Assembly: GCF_042453785.1 (NCBI RefSeq)
Contig: NC_091675.1
Location: forward strand, 53,020,501 to 53,084,500
Length of the DNA stretch: 64,000 nt
From: Malus domestica
Lineage: Eukaryota > Streptophyta > Magnoliopsida > Rosales > Rosaceae
Direction of reading: 5' to 3'
The first letter of the stretch is position 1. The number at the start of each line of letters is the position of its first letter. A program made the translations under genes and the position numbers. The notes beneath the pieces are model-generated. The model did not search any database and was not told the origin of the DNA. It saw only the letters and a list, made by a program, of their open reading frames with translations. Positions 1 to 12,487 of the stretch are shown here, piece by piece.

Positions 1-228
1 AGGTGATGGTTGTCGTTGGCTGTTCTTTTGTTGCTCGATTGTGACCTTTGCTTCTTCATGTGATAAAAGATGGAGCACACAAAGGTTATACTTAACAATG
101 TATGAGGTAACCGTACATGTTTCTATATACTTTGTGCTACATGGTGGACTGACTTGATAGTTATTGATTATGTGTAGTCATGTGCAATTTTAATTGTCGT
201 TGCTAATTGGTATGTTTTTACTATACAG

Positions 229-3200
229 ACGGAAAAGTCGTTCAATTACCCCTAAGCGTCGAAGAAGTCGTTCTCCGACTCCAAGACGACGTAAAAGTCG
301 TTCTCCTACCCCAAGACGTCGTAAAAGTCGTTCTCCAACCCCAAGACGCCGTAAAAGTCGTTCTCCAACCCCAAGACGCCGTAAAAGTCGTTCTCCAGTA
401 TTGAGGCGTTATAAGAGGCAAAGAAGTAGGAGCTCCTCCTTGTCTCCTATTCGTAAATCTTCTAGTTCAAGTCTTGGATTGTTGGACCAGAAAAATGCTA
501 CTGAGAAATTGAGAAAGGAAGAAGAAGAAGAGAAGAAAAGGTATAACAATTATGGAACATCAATTGTTTTATGATATAATTTTTCTTTTTAACCTTTTTC
601 TAAGCTCATCTTTTAGAGTAGACTGACAGTTTTAACTCTTTGCCTGAGTTTTGCGCTAAGATGTAATGTGGGATTGTTTTCATTGCTACCCTCAAATTTA
701 AGAGTAGTGATTTCTACATGAATAGTAGCTCTCCTGAAAGTTAATGTAGTATTTTTGGATGCTTACTGTTGTGTTTTGTTCATTAAAACCGTAGCGTAAT
801 TAGTTTTAGGGAAAGAACCTCCTGTTGATGTTTGAATTAGCCTAGCCTAACTTTGTGGCACATGCTTGTTTGTTAACATTTCAGTTTTATATGGTACTTT
901 CTCTGACAATTAAATTAAGGATGGCTGCTGTTTACTTATTCATAATTGAGATGCACTAATTATTTGTTTATTTCAGAAGTCAATAATACGAAATTTAGTT
1001 AGACTCCAGATTGTACGCAGCTGATCCCAGATACATCTATTCTGATTCTAAGTATTGTTAATCTTCTTATGACGGTAAGTAATGCAGTCAAGCACCTTTT
1101 AAGGATCATCGGGGGTGGGTTGAGTACAATGGGGCTGAGGAGGTCTGGTTATGTGAAAACTAGTCAATAAGATCTGTACAGAATTTAGTGGTTTATCAAG
1201 AATAAATGCACTCTAACTTAAATTTTAAAGCACAGTGTCCTGTCAACACATGATACTTTTCTTCACATTCATAAATCAGTGGCTCTCCTCACATCCACAA
1301 ATTATTGGTCACAGCTGATTTACTTTCCGTTACTCGTTCAGACATATGCTTCTACAGGACACGATCATCTTCCTGCATAAGTTCATTATTGGAGTATTCG
1401 GAGATATCTAGTCTGTCCATTTGGTGTACGAGACCAACCATATGGTAGACCTAAGTGTTTGGAGATTCTTTAGAAGTACCTGTTGTGCCTAACCTAAGAA
1501 GCTGAGCCATGCAACAGTTGGGTAGACTGAAAAGTCCTGGTTAACTTTTGTTTACCAAATCATTTAGGCCTCGTTAAGGAGGACTAACTTGGATAGGACT
1601 ATTCACTACATTGAAGGCATTTTGAAGGAAAAAATGGATGAGAACTTTCATATATTGTCCAAGTTGAAGGTTTCTATCCCTACCAGTCCCCACAAAAATG
1701 GTAGGATTGTAAGGGACATTTTTCTTCATGAGTTATCTTCAACTTGGACAAAATAGGGAAGTTGTCATCCATTTCTCCCTTCAAAATGCCTGCAATATAG
1801 TGTCTAGTCCTATCCACGCTAATCCTCTCTATCAAACGAGGCCTTAGTAAACTTGTTCCTTAAGATTTGGACTTTGTTGGCTTCTGATTGTACTCCATTC
1901 TGCCACGTGGCAACCGTATGTCTCCATCAGTGTTGAACTGCCGTTTCTGACATGTGAATGTTTTTCAATGTCTCGTCATTTAGTGTTTATCACACTCAAG
2001 ACACACTGCTTAGGCCATATATATAGAACTGTAGTCATATCATGTCAAGAATGCATTTAGTTTAAATTTGAAGTAACACGATAATTAGTTTTAAAAATGC
2101 AGCAGGTATACTTGACATTCTCCTCCAAAGGCTTTTCTGAAGGATGATACTGCTTTAGTTCAACTTGTTATATTTGATGATCAAAATGGGTGCATCGTTT
2201 GTCTACTGTTCACCAGTTTTGAAACTCATTTGTTTGGATCAGGATACGTTAGAGGTATGCCTTAAAAGCATAAGCGTATCTATAGTGCCTTTGTCCTCAT
2301 GAAGGTTAGTTTGCCATTTATTCAGTCAGATAATGACGAGAGAGAAGGGGAGGGGTAAAAAAAGGGAAGCAGTATATGTGAATTGGAATTTTATTTGTAC
2401 TCAGGCGGCAGTTCCCCTCTTGATATGAGAGACCACTTTATTGCTTAACATTTTTGCTTGTACTCTCAGGCGGCAACAAGAAGCAGAATTGAAACTGCTA
2501 GAAGAAGAGACTTCAAGGAGGGTGGAAGAAGCAATTCGTAGGAAAGTTGAGGAGAGCTTAAACTCCGATGAGATTAAAGTGGAAATACAGAGGCAGTTGG
2601 AGGAAGGACGGAAGAAGCTTCTTACTGAAGTGGCAGCGCAACTTGAGAAAGAAAAGGAAGCAGCTCTGGTTGAGGCTAGGCATAAGGAGGTAATATTTAG
2701 GCTACCATGTTGCCTCTGGCATTCTCACTTTCTCTTGTTGCAGAGGCACATGTATCGGTCATGATGTGTTTTCACCATTTGGTGTTGTTGGATGCGCATC
2801 TTCTGTGTTCTTGAAAATATTTTTTGTTATTGTTACCGTTCGTCTTTTGAGTTATTACTTTTATGAACAATTGTTCTGTTCGGGAAAGTGACATGGTTCA
2901 GAGCTTACGCAAAAAAAAGAGTAAAATAGCAGATGTGGTATAAGTACACAGGATAGGTGTTTTTAAGATAATGGAAAATCATTACCGTAAGTATGTATTT
3001 TTCATCTGCAAAGGGTGATGGTGCTGGAAGACCTAGACATTGGGGCAGGGAGCATCCAAGACCTAGACATTGCATTACTCGGCTTTGTAATTATTTTAAA
3101 CAATCACAATTCCAGATGGGATGTTATTTTAGTCTGCACCTGCTTTTCCTACCTCTATATTATTGGAACAAATCAAAGTAAGTTATGTGTGTTTGTGTGT

Positions 3201-3474
3201 CCTACAGGAACAAGCTCGAAAAGAGAAAGAAGAGCTAGAAGGGATGCTTGAAGAGAACCGGAGGAGAGTGGAAGAAGCTCAAAGAAGGGAGGCTTTGGAG
3301 CAGCAGCGGAGGGAGGAGGAGCGATACAGGGAACTGGAAGAGCTCCAGAGACAGAAAGAAGAGGCGTTGCGAAGGAAGAAACAAGAGGAGGAGGAAGCAC
3401 GGTTGAATCAAATGAAACTGTTGGGTAAGAACAAATCCCGGCCAAAATTGTCATTTGCATTCGGGTCCAAATAG
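229..3474 (+). CDS. ARGLU1-like: ARGLU1-like arginine/glutamate-rich splicing cofactor (3' part; 5' end lies outside window)
   Basis: Three exons can be joined: 229-540, 2470-2689 and 3208-3474 (TAG). The first is entered through a clear acceptor, so the true start is left of the window. The N-terminal part is an RS-type domain with a repeated ten-residue unit ([10 protein letters not shown]). The rest is a long charged coiled coil full of E, K, R and Q ([20 protein letters not shown], then [15 protein letters not shown]-type sequence), ending in [13 protein letters not shown]. This architecture matches ARGLU1, a nuclear protein that in animals works in pre-mRNA splicing and as a Mediator-linked coactivator. 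The plant counterpart I recall is At1g10890. The 1.9 kb intron 541-2469 is long for this gene and holds an exon-like segment with an early stop and a MITE. Assignment is by architecture and neighbours, not alignment. Confidence 0.85.
278..397 (+). repeat. Coding 30-bp minisatellite, four units, in the RS domain
   Basis: Four head-to-tail 30-bp units (278-307, 308-337, 338-367, 368-397) each encode one [10 protein letters not shown]-like decapeptide. The last two units are identical and the first two differ by a few bases. The repeat is in frame, so gain or loss of a unit changes only RS-domain length. Confidence 0.9.
977..1074 (+). other. Candidate poison cassette exon in the ARGLU1-like intron
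   Basis: A 98-nt segment is bounded by a strong acceptor (pyrimidine-rich tract ending in CAG at 974-976) and a consensus donor (gtaagt at 1075-1080). If spliced between exons 229-540 and 2470-2689 it would read three codons and then TAA, and its length would also shift the frame. Inclusion would therefore give a transcript open to nonsense-mediated decay. Exon use is inferred; only the splice sites and the stop are seen. Confidence 0.45.
1567..1843. mobile_element. Tourist-like (PIF/Harbinger) MITE with TTA target duplication
   Basis: A 277-bp fold-back element starts GGCCTCGTT and ends AACGAGGCC. Its two arms are inverted copies over about 130 bp each (shared blocks include GGATAGGACTA and GGCATTTTGAAGG). 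It is flanked by TTA on both sides (1564-1566, 1844-1846). A 3-bp TTA duplication is typical of PIF/Harbinger-derived Tourist MITEs. It lies in an intron of the ARGLU1-like gene. Confidence 0.85.
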
Positions 3475-4155
3475 TTTATTTTTTTTATGGAACTCCGCTT
3501 GGTTCCTTTTGACTATGGCCGTCCCTGGACTTGATTGCTGCGCCTGTACTTGTAATCTAAAAATATTTTTGGTCAAAACAGTTTTTGGTGTTACAATGTT
3601 ATCAATTCCCCAATTGTCAAAAAGTAGCTGCAACCAGTTGCAATGTTGTTTATTGTGGGGTTTTTGTTTTCGAACACGAGCGGTTTCAATCTCCCTCTCA
3701 TGGTTTCGGCGAAATGCATTCCCCTATGTTCGTCTGTGGTTTTTAAACATTTGACCACTTCCCCTCTCACTTCTAAGCGAGGAGTACGTTACTGCTCGGA
3801 ACACCACGTGTCATAACGTAGTTTGTCTCCAAAAGATGTTGATTGTAGCAGGTAAGCTTACCAATCCCTTATTTAGTAGGGGATGTCCTTCTCCATGATC
3901 TAAGTTATAATTTATATTGATCTGTGAAATCAATAAAGTTTACCATCCTTTCTTTTTAATAACAAAAAAGCTGCTAGATTGACCAAGTATTGAGGAATCC
4001 AGCAATTTGAAACCAAATTAGTCGAAATATTTTATCCATAAATGGAGGAATCTTTGTGTGTTATTTATCAACCTGATTAGTGAGTTGTTGTCACTAATGT
4101 TTATATATTCCTCCCATTTCTCCCCATTGCTAAGTAATTAATACCACAACTAAAA

Positions 4156-4250
4156 GGTCGTACCCAGTGCACAAGGCTCCCGCTTTACGCAGGGTCTGGG
4201 AGAGGTGAATGTCGGCTAGCCTTACCCCCATTTATGGAGAGGCTGCTCCC
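4156..4250 (-). mobile_element. Au-like tRNA-derived SINE, 5'-truncated, with long target duplication
   Basis: This 95-bp piece is nearly identical to part of the copies near 23.2 kb and 44.1 kb. Read on the minus strand it ends in a CGGGAGCCTTGTGCACTGGG-type 3' region, as in Au SINEs. A direct repeat of about 24 bp (AAGTAATTAATACCACAACT plus A residues) flanks it at 4132-4155 and 4251-4274. The tRNA-like 5' half is missing. Confidence 0.85.
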
Positions 4251-4270
4251 AAGTAATTAATACCACAACT

Positions 4271-4271
<1 letters not shown>

Positions 4272-4297
<26 letters not shown>
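4272..4297. repeat. Poly(A) run
   Basis: An uninterrupted run of about 26 A follows the right-hand target duplication of the neighbouring SINE. The SINE is inserted in the opposite direction, so this is probably expansion of the A-rich target rather than its own tail. Confidence 0.8.
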
Positions 4298-4302
<5 letters not shown>

Positions 4303-4692
4303 TCTGAGAGTTGAATTTGGTGGAACATTTACAAAATGGAGCGATTTTTCAATGCGTCCGGATCACCAGTACAAGTAGAGGAACACTCGGAAAAGAAAAA
4401 TAAAATTCCATTCCTTCAATTGTATAATTATGTATGACGTAAAGTCTCGTGTTCTGGGCACGTTAAAAATATCTCCACAAAGTGAACCAGATTAAAATGC
4501 TAATCAGCATTCAGTAATTGGGTTCTGGCCTCATTATCCACCTTGTGCCAACAACGGATGTATACTTTTATTCTTAAAACAACTAGATATCATACATTGA
4601 AATCTTAGATCACAACACTTTACAAATGATTACACAAGAATCGCGTGTTGCTCGGAGAAATGAGTATGAACACGAAAGAAGGTAAGAAAACG

Positions 4693-7600
4693 TTATGGCA
4701 GGTCCGGAAAAACCTTCTCCAAGAAATTGATGAAACGCTTAGCGTACAGCTTCGGTTCCACAGCAGAAATGCATTGAGGATCAAACTGCAATGATTTGTA
4801 AGCATGCTCAAATTTCTTCTTCGTGTTGTATTCCTGCAGTATATCGATTATCCCCATATAAAGAACCACGTCGTAAAATTCAAAAAGTTCTACTTCTGTT
4901 GAATCGACCTCGTCCTGTGTAAGCTTATGATAGGCCTGGGCTGGCATGTTTACACCTAATTGCACTCTTAACCTGAGCAAAAAAATCAAATGACAGTAAC
5001 GATGTGGTGCTCAAACAATAAATTGGTAAGACTCAGCAGAAAATAAATGAAGTGCTGAATCCAACAACAGTTTTCAAGCTATGAATTTCTATGTTTTCGG
5101 CAGTCTAACTAGCGTTGCAGGGCAGATGTGCTACTAAGGGCTCGTTTGGAAGTGCTTTTAAACTGGCTGAAAGTGCTTTTGGTACCAGTCTTAGCAAAAA
5201 TGCAAGTGAATCCTTTTGGAACCCAAAAACATTTTCTCTATAAGTGCTTTCAGTCATTTTAAAAACACTTCCAAATGAGCCCTAAGTTACTCACATCAGC
5301 ATAACTATCCAAATCAGATGAAAGTTGATTAGAAGGTAACAGAAGATGCAAATGCTTATGGCGTCAAACTTCAAAATATATCAAAGTGCAAAAGTATGAA
5401 GTACCTTCCTGTACCGGGGACTAGAAGATCAACTTCTTTGTCACCGAGAGAATAAGCTTTCAATGTACTTCCTCTGATGTGAGGACCTGGTGCGGTACTG
5501 ACAGAGCCAGGCTCATGGGTTACCAGCAGAAGACCTTTAGGAGGAATCAAAAGCTCCCCTTGGGAAGTCACACCTATTCAAATTTGAATATAAGTTGAGA
5601 TATTCAGTACTTAAAAGTGCGAGATATAGGAAATCGTCGGTCTTAGAATCATGGCAAGAAGGAAAGACAATATTGTTCCATTCTATGTCATTTTCATCAT
5701 GATTTTACTGTACGGAAGAAATCATTAATAAGAAAATTATTCACATCACCAAATAGAAAAGATATCAGAACATACGTAAAACAGTTACAAGTTCACTTTA
5801 AAAGTATTTTTAATCAGAAAGAGATGCCTACCATCATTAGTAGGTAAACTCTCATCGTTGTGCATTGCAGCAGGAGGTTGCGAAAATCCCTTCAGATTCT
5901 CGGGAGCTCTAAAATGTAGGCCCAACAGAAGGCTATAATCGATAATCTGCTGAGATTGTAGAAACATGCAGTCTAGTGATATTTGCCTGCAAAACAAGGA
6001 GGAGGAAAGATTCCTAAAGACGTTAAAATGTGTAAGGGCTTACTCAACCAATTCTTATTAACATTATCTTTTTGGGACTCATGCATAATCGATAAGGAAA
6101 ACAACGACGTGTATTGCAGAAACAGAAAGAAAGAAAAAAAGTGAATTCTTATCTCAAATCCATTTTGATCGGAAATCTAAAATCGACTTGAAGCTTATTA
6201 AATTGACCAAAAGCATTCGGAACATTTTTTACGTTTCCCATCTTCAGTCAAACTAGTGACCAAGAACCCCTCCCACTATACAACATCGAAATCAAATAAA
6301 CTAATCAACCACAGAAGATATCAGGCATTGTTATCTTACAAATCAACAAGGGAAAGAAGCATGATACAATTTTAGGGGTGAGGTTGAAATATCTCTTCAA
6401 CCGGCTTGGCTCTTCCTCAAGGCAAGCTTTTTTACAGGTCAGAATCCAAAGACCAGATGCAGAGGACTGGAAGGAGAAACTAATGCAGGACAAATATCTT
6501 AGCGTACCACATAGAGGAACCCTCACCAGCCCCCCAAAATGTCTTAAGTATCCATAGCAAAACTTTAGCTAGATTTAAGATCAGATATCTCAGGAGATTT
6601 TGGAGAATTAGAGTGTGTTAGGTTCTCTTGCAAGTGGTTTTTAACGATTAGATCTCGGACCCAGTATGTTATATTGCAAATGTTTATTAATCTTACGAAC
6701 AATGAAGTTATTCCTGAAAGATTGTAACAAAAAAAAGAAAAAGTTAGTCCATAAGGATGCTTAAACAATGAAAAGCACATTTCACAGGTAATCACAAATA
6801 CCTTCAAAAACTCACTACCAATAAAAACTCAGGACTTACTTGAAAAGGGATTCTCGCAACAGTTTGTCCATATGAAATTCAAATGACAGATCCAGATCTT
6901 TCAATGTGGTATTCTCTCTAATTTTATTTTTGTCTGTACATCTTCCAATAGATGAACCCTTCAAATCATAACGGCGATGAATTCGTAATTCAGTGCAAAA
7001 CATATTCCCCATGACCATAAACCGTACCTAAAAACAATGCATTTAAAATAAGTCACACCAACCAAGGTGATATCCAATGCAGAACCGCAATCTGGGAGAG
7101 TGATAAGTAGCTCGATACCTTTTTTCCACCTTTTAATGTTATCCGATGGAGCCCAAAAAATTTTGTGATGAGAGTGTTTTCATGTTTTCCTACATGGCAA
7201 TAATAGCTAGGCAGCATCTTGAGCAGAACCTGCATGTGAATTGGGAAGAAGAAAATGATTCATAATTCATTTTAACATCCTTCTCAAACTTGGACTAAAT
7301 GAGCTAGTTGCCGAAGATGAAGCTAATAATAAAACAATCAGGGAAAAGCAAAATCTAAGTCCTCATTCGGAGTTGATTGATCGTTCTGTTCAAGTAAGAA
7401 GCAAAAGGAGTATAAAGGGTAATTAAATATCATATGAATGCAACACTGATAAAACCATCACTCAGCTGGGATTCTATAACATGAGCCCTATAAATTTGGT
7501 AAACATAAATTAACTAAGAAATTAAGAAACTACCTTCGAAAGAAAGATGGAGCGCGTGAATAAGAATTAGCCAACTACTTAGTTTATTTAATAAGATAAG

Positions 7601-10600
7601 TAAATGGTTTGGTGTGCCAGGCATTTTGAGTACAAAGAAGTTATCGTGTGTCTGTGCGTGTAGCATAGAAGTTTTCATGCGTTCAAACCTTCAGTTCTGT
7701 TTTTCTTAAAGTTTTGATCACAAATCTGTCATCATGAGAAAGATAGAAGATACTGCCACTTTTCCCCGGAGAAGAAAGCTCTCTTAAACCATCATCGCCA
7801 CAAATGGACATCATGTACTCGGCAGCATCTAATTTAAACATTTCCCTTAAATTCCTGAAATGTGAAAGTTTCATTAGGCAGAAGGAAATCCATATGCTTA
7901 TTTGCACAGGATACAGCCGAAACATAAACTTGCAAGGATACAATGTCTATATGATTAAGACATGTATGACTCTAATTAAACTTGAACATATTTGAATATG
8001 ATTCCAATTAAACAAGATAATAAGTTGAACATACAAATGAATCAAATTGATACATTTAACAGAAATAGCGTCATTTTTTGAAATTCCATATCTCCAGATT
8101 CTCCAGAACTATCACAATTATGGAGGCCCACCATGTAATATGCTGGTACAACAAGCACATTACGAAACGCTTAACCTATTAGAGCTTGAGCCAACACCCA
8201 ACAATTATTATATTCTGGAAGTCTGCAAGCAAGATCGGATATAAGGGCTACTTGGTACTTTAGAGGCCAGGGAATCATTAAGTAGAGGTAGCATCCCATA
8301 CTTACCTTATTCAAGCGCATAAATCCAGTACTAAAAGCTCTGCTAAAATCCACTGTGACGGAGAAGGCTAGTGTTTTTTTACAAATAGTGTGAAGTTTCT
8401 TTATTTTTCATAAGCCCCAGAAATCAAAGTAATTTACTCAAGTAAATTTAAAAGTGATCAACTGTGGCTGATGGACACTCAGAGAAAAAGTAGGAGCAGC
8501 ACAGAAGAAAGTTATATGACATTCAAAAAGAGAGAAATGCCGAGAGAACAACTGTTGTAGTCGACAGATGCGTATTTTACCAAATTTACACTATTTATCT
8601 ATATCGCCAAAATGTTCAAATCTCAAGTTCATATATTAGGTTCTTTTCCAAACGGCAAAAGCACAAAGTTGGGAGGATCAAACCAAAACAAAAACTGAGA
8701 GCTGACTCTATCTGCTGCGATGGATGAAAGATAACGAATCAGAGTTTAAGATTTTCCATTCATTGAGAGTTGAGACATAAGATTTTCCATTCACTGAGAC
8801 ATATGCAGACAAATATGCACTCATTAGAAACCAAACAATCCAAATGCATGGTGCTCATTATGTCACTCACTTTCAGAGGTTAGGAAACGTGGATAAGACA
8901 ACTATTACCTGAAGACCATCGGGCAATAATCTTTCCAATAGAAATCAACTGAATAATGCGGAGGTGTAAACTGAGAACCTCTTCTGGGGAAATACATCCT
9001 TATTCTGGCTCGTTCTCCAAAGTCAGAAGATCGAACTTCACGTACAGGAACTGGTGTGATCTTCCCAACAGTGTACCTGTAAGCTTCAAACACAATATCT
9101 AGTAAGTGTGAAAACTCCTATCAAAATAATAATGACTTCAGCAGAAAATACATCAAAGGCAAAAACTAAATTTCATAAAACTTAAGGACCTTTTTTGTTC
9201 TTCTTTTTTAACCAGAGTTATGTTGCACAATGATGACAATGACCAAAACTTACAGGCGGCAACAATTTATAACCAAAAAGGAAAAGGTATGACATATTCA
9301 AGCTACTTGTGGAGTAATTTTCAGTTGACAAATTACTGGAAGCCAAGGATTTATACAATCCAATGTTCTACAACGTCAATATTTTAAATTTCTGTACTTG
9401 CAGACGTCAGGCAAAATATTGAGCTCAGTGCCAGTGAATATGCATGAAATAAGAAACATTGAACACACATGCAAACCAGTTGTTGAGTATCAAACGGCCA
9501 CTTTTGTGAACATAGTAGTATTAGAATTTAAGACTACAAAGATGTGGGTCAACCGATTTACCTGATACCGAGTTGCAAATTAAGCATTAGATAATAGCTT
9601 CTGTGGGCTCCAAACATGTCAATACATGAACTCTTTGGTGTCACTGAAATTTTATTTCGTTGTTTATTTTTCCGGGATATCTCAGTATGATTCCTCTCTC
9701 TCTCTTTGATCAGCACCCCTTGCATGTATTCTCTCTCATAAACCGAAGTGTTATTATCTCGCGTCTCATGTTGAACATCCTCAGAGGCTTGGGACAATGA
9801 GCATAAGGAGTCATAACGTATAAACTCTCCAGAAGGATCACAAGCAGTCCAATTTTTATCTAATGACATAGCCTTGTGTGATATACGTCTCGAATTTCTT
9901 AAAATTCCACCAATAGATATTTTCTCTGAAAAACTGCGCTTGACAGTTGGTCTAGCCTTGCCTTCCATTGAATTTAGCAAATGTCCAGACAACGAGCTTG
10001 ATCCGTCACTGCTATATCCTACAGAGCTGCACCACCTCTTTAGGGATGGATGTTTAGTTCCTACTGGATAAAATGTTCCTTTTCCATCCTTTAGGCCCCG
10101 ACTCCACGTTCCAAAATAATATCCTCCATCAGCAAACCTGTAAACTCCAGACCCGTCTCTTAACCCATTTAACCAAGAGCCATTGTACAGATCACCATTT
10201 TCCCATTTCATGACCCCTCTTCCACACATTTTCCCGCCTTTCCAACTCCCAATATATGTATTCCCACTACTCCACAAATACCTACCACTGCCTTCCTGTA
10301 CTCCTTCCTTCCAAGATCCTTCATAGATATCTGAATCACAATACTGTTTTTTTCCCATCCCATGCTGAACATTCATCCTCCAGGAACCGTGGTAGAAAGA
10401 ACCATCAGGTCCATTAAAAATGCCATAACCATGAACGTAACCGCCAGAGAAATCACCGACATATTGTGCTCCTGATGTCCAAATGAGCTTCCCTTTACCT
10501 GTCATTTTCCCTTCTTCCCAATCACCCTCGTATACTGTTCCATCAGACCAAGTGTATTTACCGTTACCATGAGGCAGAATTCCCTTAAAGTTCCCGACAT

Positions 10601-10740
10601 AGACATCTCTATTTGAGAAGGCTTTCTCGCTACACAACAGATAAAAAACGAAAGATGTTATTTACAGAACCTGGTGTATAGATGAGAGGAGAGAAGACAT
10701 AGATATAACCTGAGAATTATTACCTTACAGCGTAATCCAT
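4693..10740 (-). CDS. PIP5K7-like: Phosphatidylinositol 4-phosphate 5-kinase with MORN repeats (PIP5K7/8/9 clade)
   Basis: Nine coding exons on the minus strand join in frame to 773 aa: 10724-10740, 9562-10629, 8909-9076, 7689-7854, 7119-7229, 6840-7027, 5832-5986, 5405-5573 and 4693-4972. The protein has eight MORN repeats (about residues 12-195), a linker, then the PIPK catalytic domain. Visible motifs are the ATP-binding IKTLRK (K465), RRYDLKGSS (531-536), IIDYSLLLG (D589), and a specificity loop [16 protein letters not shown] (719-734). The enzyme makes PI(4,5)P2 from PI4P at the plasma membrane; the MORN region helps membrane targeting. Full-length family members are about 750-815 aa. 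The position next to the ARGLU1-like gene favours the At1g10900 (PIP5K7) orthologue, but PIP5K9 has similar sequence. The start ATG lies on a 17-nt exon whose phase fits exactly. Confidence 0.93.
5138..5282. mobile_element. Tourist-like MITE in PIP5K intron
   Basis: This 145-bp element has terminal inverted repeats starting GGGCTCGTTTGGAAGTG and ending CACTTCCAAATGAGCCC, with about 40 bp paired. TAA flanks it on both sides (5135-5137, 5283-5285). It sits in the last PIP5K intron and is related to the repeats at 16.33 and 46.05 kb. Confidence 0.85.
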
Positions 10741-12115
10741 GACAGCATATAAAAATCAACTTAGCTCTCCAGGATATCATTCACAAACTTAAATCTCGTA
10801 CAGGCTTTGTAACTATAGACAGACGGATCATCAAGTAGTAAAACAAATACTCCTCAATCGGCTTCACTATCTACAACAGAAGCAGGCAAGCGGGTTTCAG
10901 GACTCAGTATATACATCAAATAAATAGGCACAATACATCATAATTCACATTTCGTGTTGCCAAATAGAGAAAAGCTAATGGTTTCAGGATTCTGATCACT
11001 TGTGCACTAAGAAAAAGATGCAGGATCCTCTTAGATCATCACACATTTGTTCTGACTTGTGGTTGTGGATAAATTCATTTCTTTGTCTTAAATTATGAGG
11101 CACATTTGAAAAGCGTAAAATGCTGATTTATAGAAACTTTGGTAGCTCGTAGCTTTCAGAAAGGAATCTCAAACAAGTCTAAAGAAAACGCGATTAAGCT
11201 ACCATACATCGAATTCCAAACCATGTTAAGCAACAAACCCTAAGGATTTAACGTAAAAAGCACAACACTGGTTCACTGTCGTAATCATCTACTTCCAAGC
11301 TAAAAACCATAGATCTTATATCTTTCTTAACATCACTATATGACTACAATTTTTTGGACTGAAACGATCTGCAACAAGCTACCAACAGAGCGTCTCCGAA
11401 ACTTTGACAACAAATACAACGACAACAACCAAGCCTTATCTCACTAAGTGGAGTCGGCTGTATGAATCTTAGAACATCACTGTGCTTGGTTTTGCACCAT
11501 GTCTTCCGTTAACAAATCTGAAACTTTGACAAATCCGACACTAATTTATAAAATGACAGAACCTAAATTTCAAATAATTTTAATTATATAAACTACTAAT
11601 TTCCCACACAACGAATTATACGGCTAACCATCGTCTCCTTCATAGTATCTTACAACAGGAAAATAAATTTCTTTTCCTTTCAAACACTAATGAAATTTTT
11701 ATATAATTTTTTAAAAAATGATCCAACAGATTATTTATTGGCAAAGTTCCTAGGACGGTCTAGTGATCCACTAATAATCAACATCGATATATTAACCTTA
11801 ACTTTACCACCACCTGTGGCAATCCAATTGGTGTAGAGTTTTATACAAAACGCGCATGCGTAATTAATAGTAATTAATAGTAAATTTTTTTTTTTTAACT
11901 TCACGAGGTTTCCGACACATATGAATGCACAAACAAACAAACAATTAAATAATTAGTGAGTTAAACGAGGAAGAACAGCACCCGCTCACCTGGGTTCAGA
12001 ACTTCAGATGAAAAACTCGAATCGAAAACCGAGACGAACTCTCAGCTCACCGAACCGGATTTCGGCTTTCGAGAACCGAAATTTTCGCGATCATTCGGTT
12101 TGAAGCTGCTGATTT
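10741..12115 (-). promoter_or_regulatory. 5' leader intron and upstream region of PIP5K
   Basis: There is no coding frame here. On the minus strand a consensus donor (CCAG then gtgagc) at about 11990 would end a 5' UTR exon of roughly 11991-12110, giving a leader intron of about 1.2 kb before the 17-nt first coding exon. The exact acceptor is uncertain. The intron carries a LINE 3' tail in antisense near 11.41-11.47 kb. Confidence 0.45.
11405..11475 (-). mobile_element. LINE (RTE-like) 3' tail remnant
   Basis: Read on the minus strand, the piece contains GCCGACTCCACTTAGTGAG and an AAGGCTTGGTTGTTGTCGTTG-like tail. Two more copies with the same core and a TTG/GTT-rich end lie at about 13.5 kb and 44.64 kb. 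The repeated (TTG)n end suggests a non-LTR retrotransposon 3' terminus. The RTE label is from memory of plant LINE tails. Confidence 0.5.
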
Positions 12116-12487
12116 ATTTTTTTTTTTCACCTGCTGGAGAATGCATAAAACGCAGAATTAAGGAAAAGCTAAGGGGAAAGGGCAAAACCATCCGAAATAC
12201 AAAGAGCTCTTTGGTTTGATTCCGTACTTCGGGAATCTTGCCACGTGTGTTGCGACCGTGGCTTGGGTCCCACTAGCTTTGTTCTCTCTCCTCCTACCTT
12301 CATTGCATCATCACATGGGAGATGGGACCCACGTGGACTTTGATGGGATAACAGGCAGGCATGCAGGCAGAGGGAGTCGGGGGAAAGCGTGTGCCAGCGC
12401 GGTACCCGATCCCGATTTCTAAAAGCAGGAAAGCATGTATGTCTCGCTGACACGGACCAAGTCCACTGCCACCAAATAGTATACCGG

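Larger units (their letters stand above)
3475..4692. other. 3' UTRs and intergenic space between convergent genes
   Basis: After the ARGLU1-like stop comes AT-rich sequence with an AATAAA-like signal near 3930. Then come the SINE and poly(A) run, and a stretch that is probably the 3' UTR of the minus-strand PIP5K gene (about 4440-4692). No further coding sequence was found. Confidence 0.6.

Noticed and set aside
3173-3460. Open frame of 95 codons antisense to the ARGLU1-like last exon
   Set aside because: It is a mirror of the GA-rich coiled-coil coding strand. The plus-strand frame joins correctly by splice phase and has family sequence.
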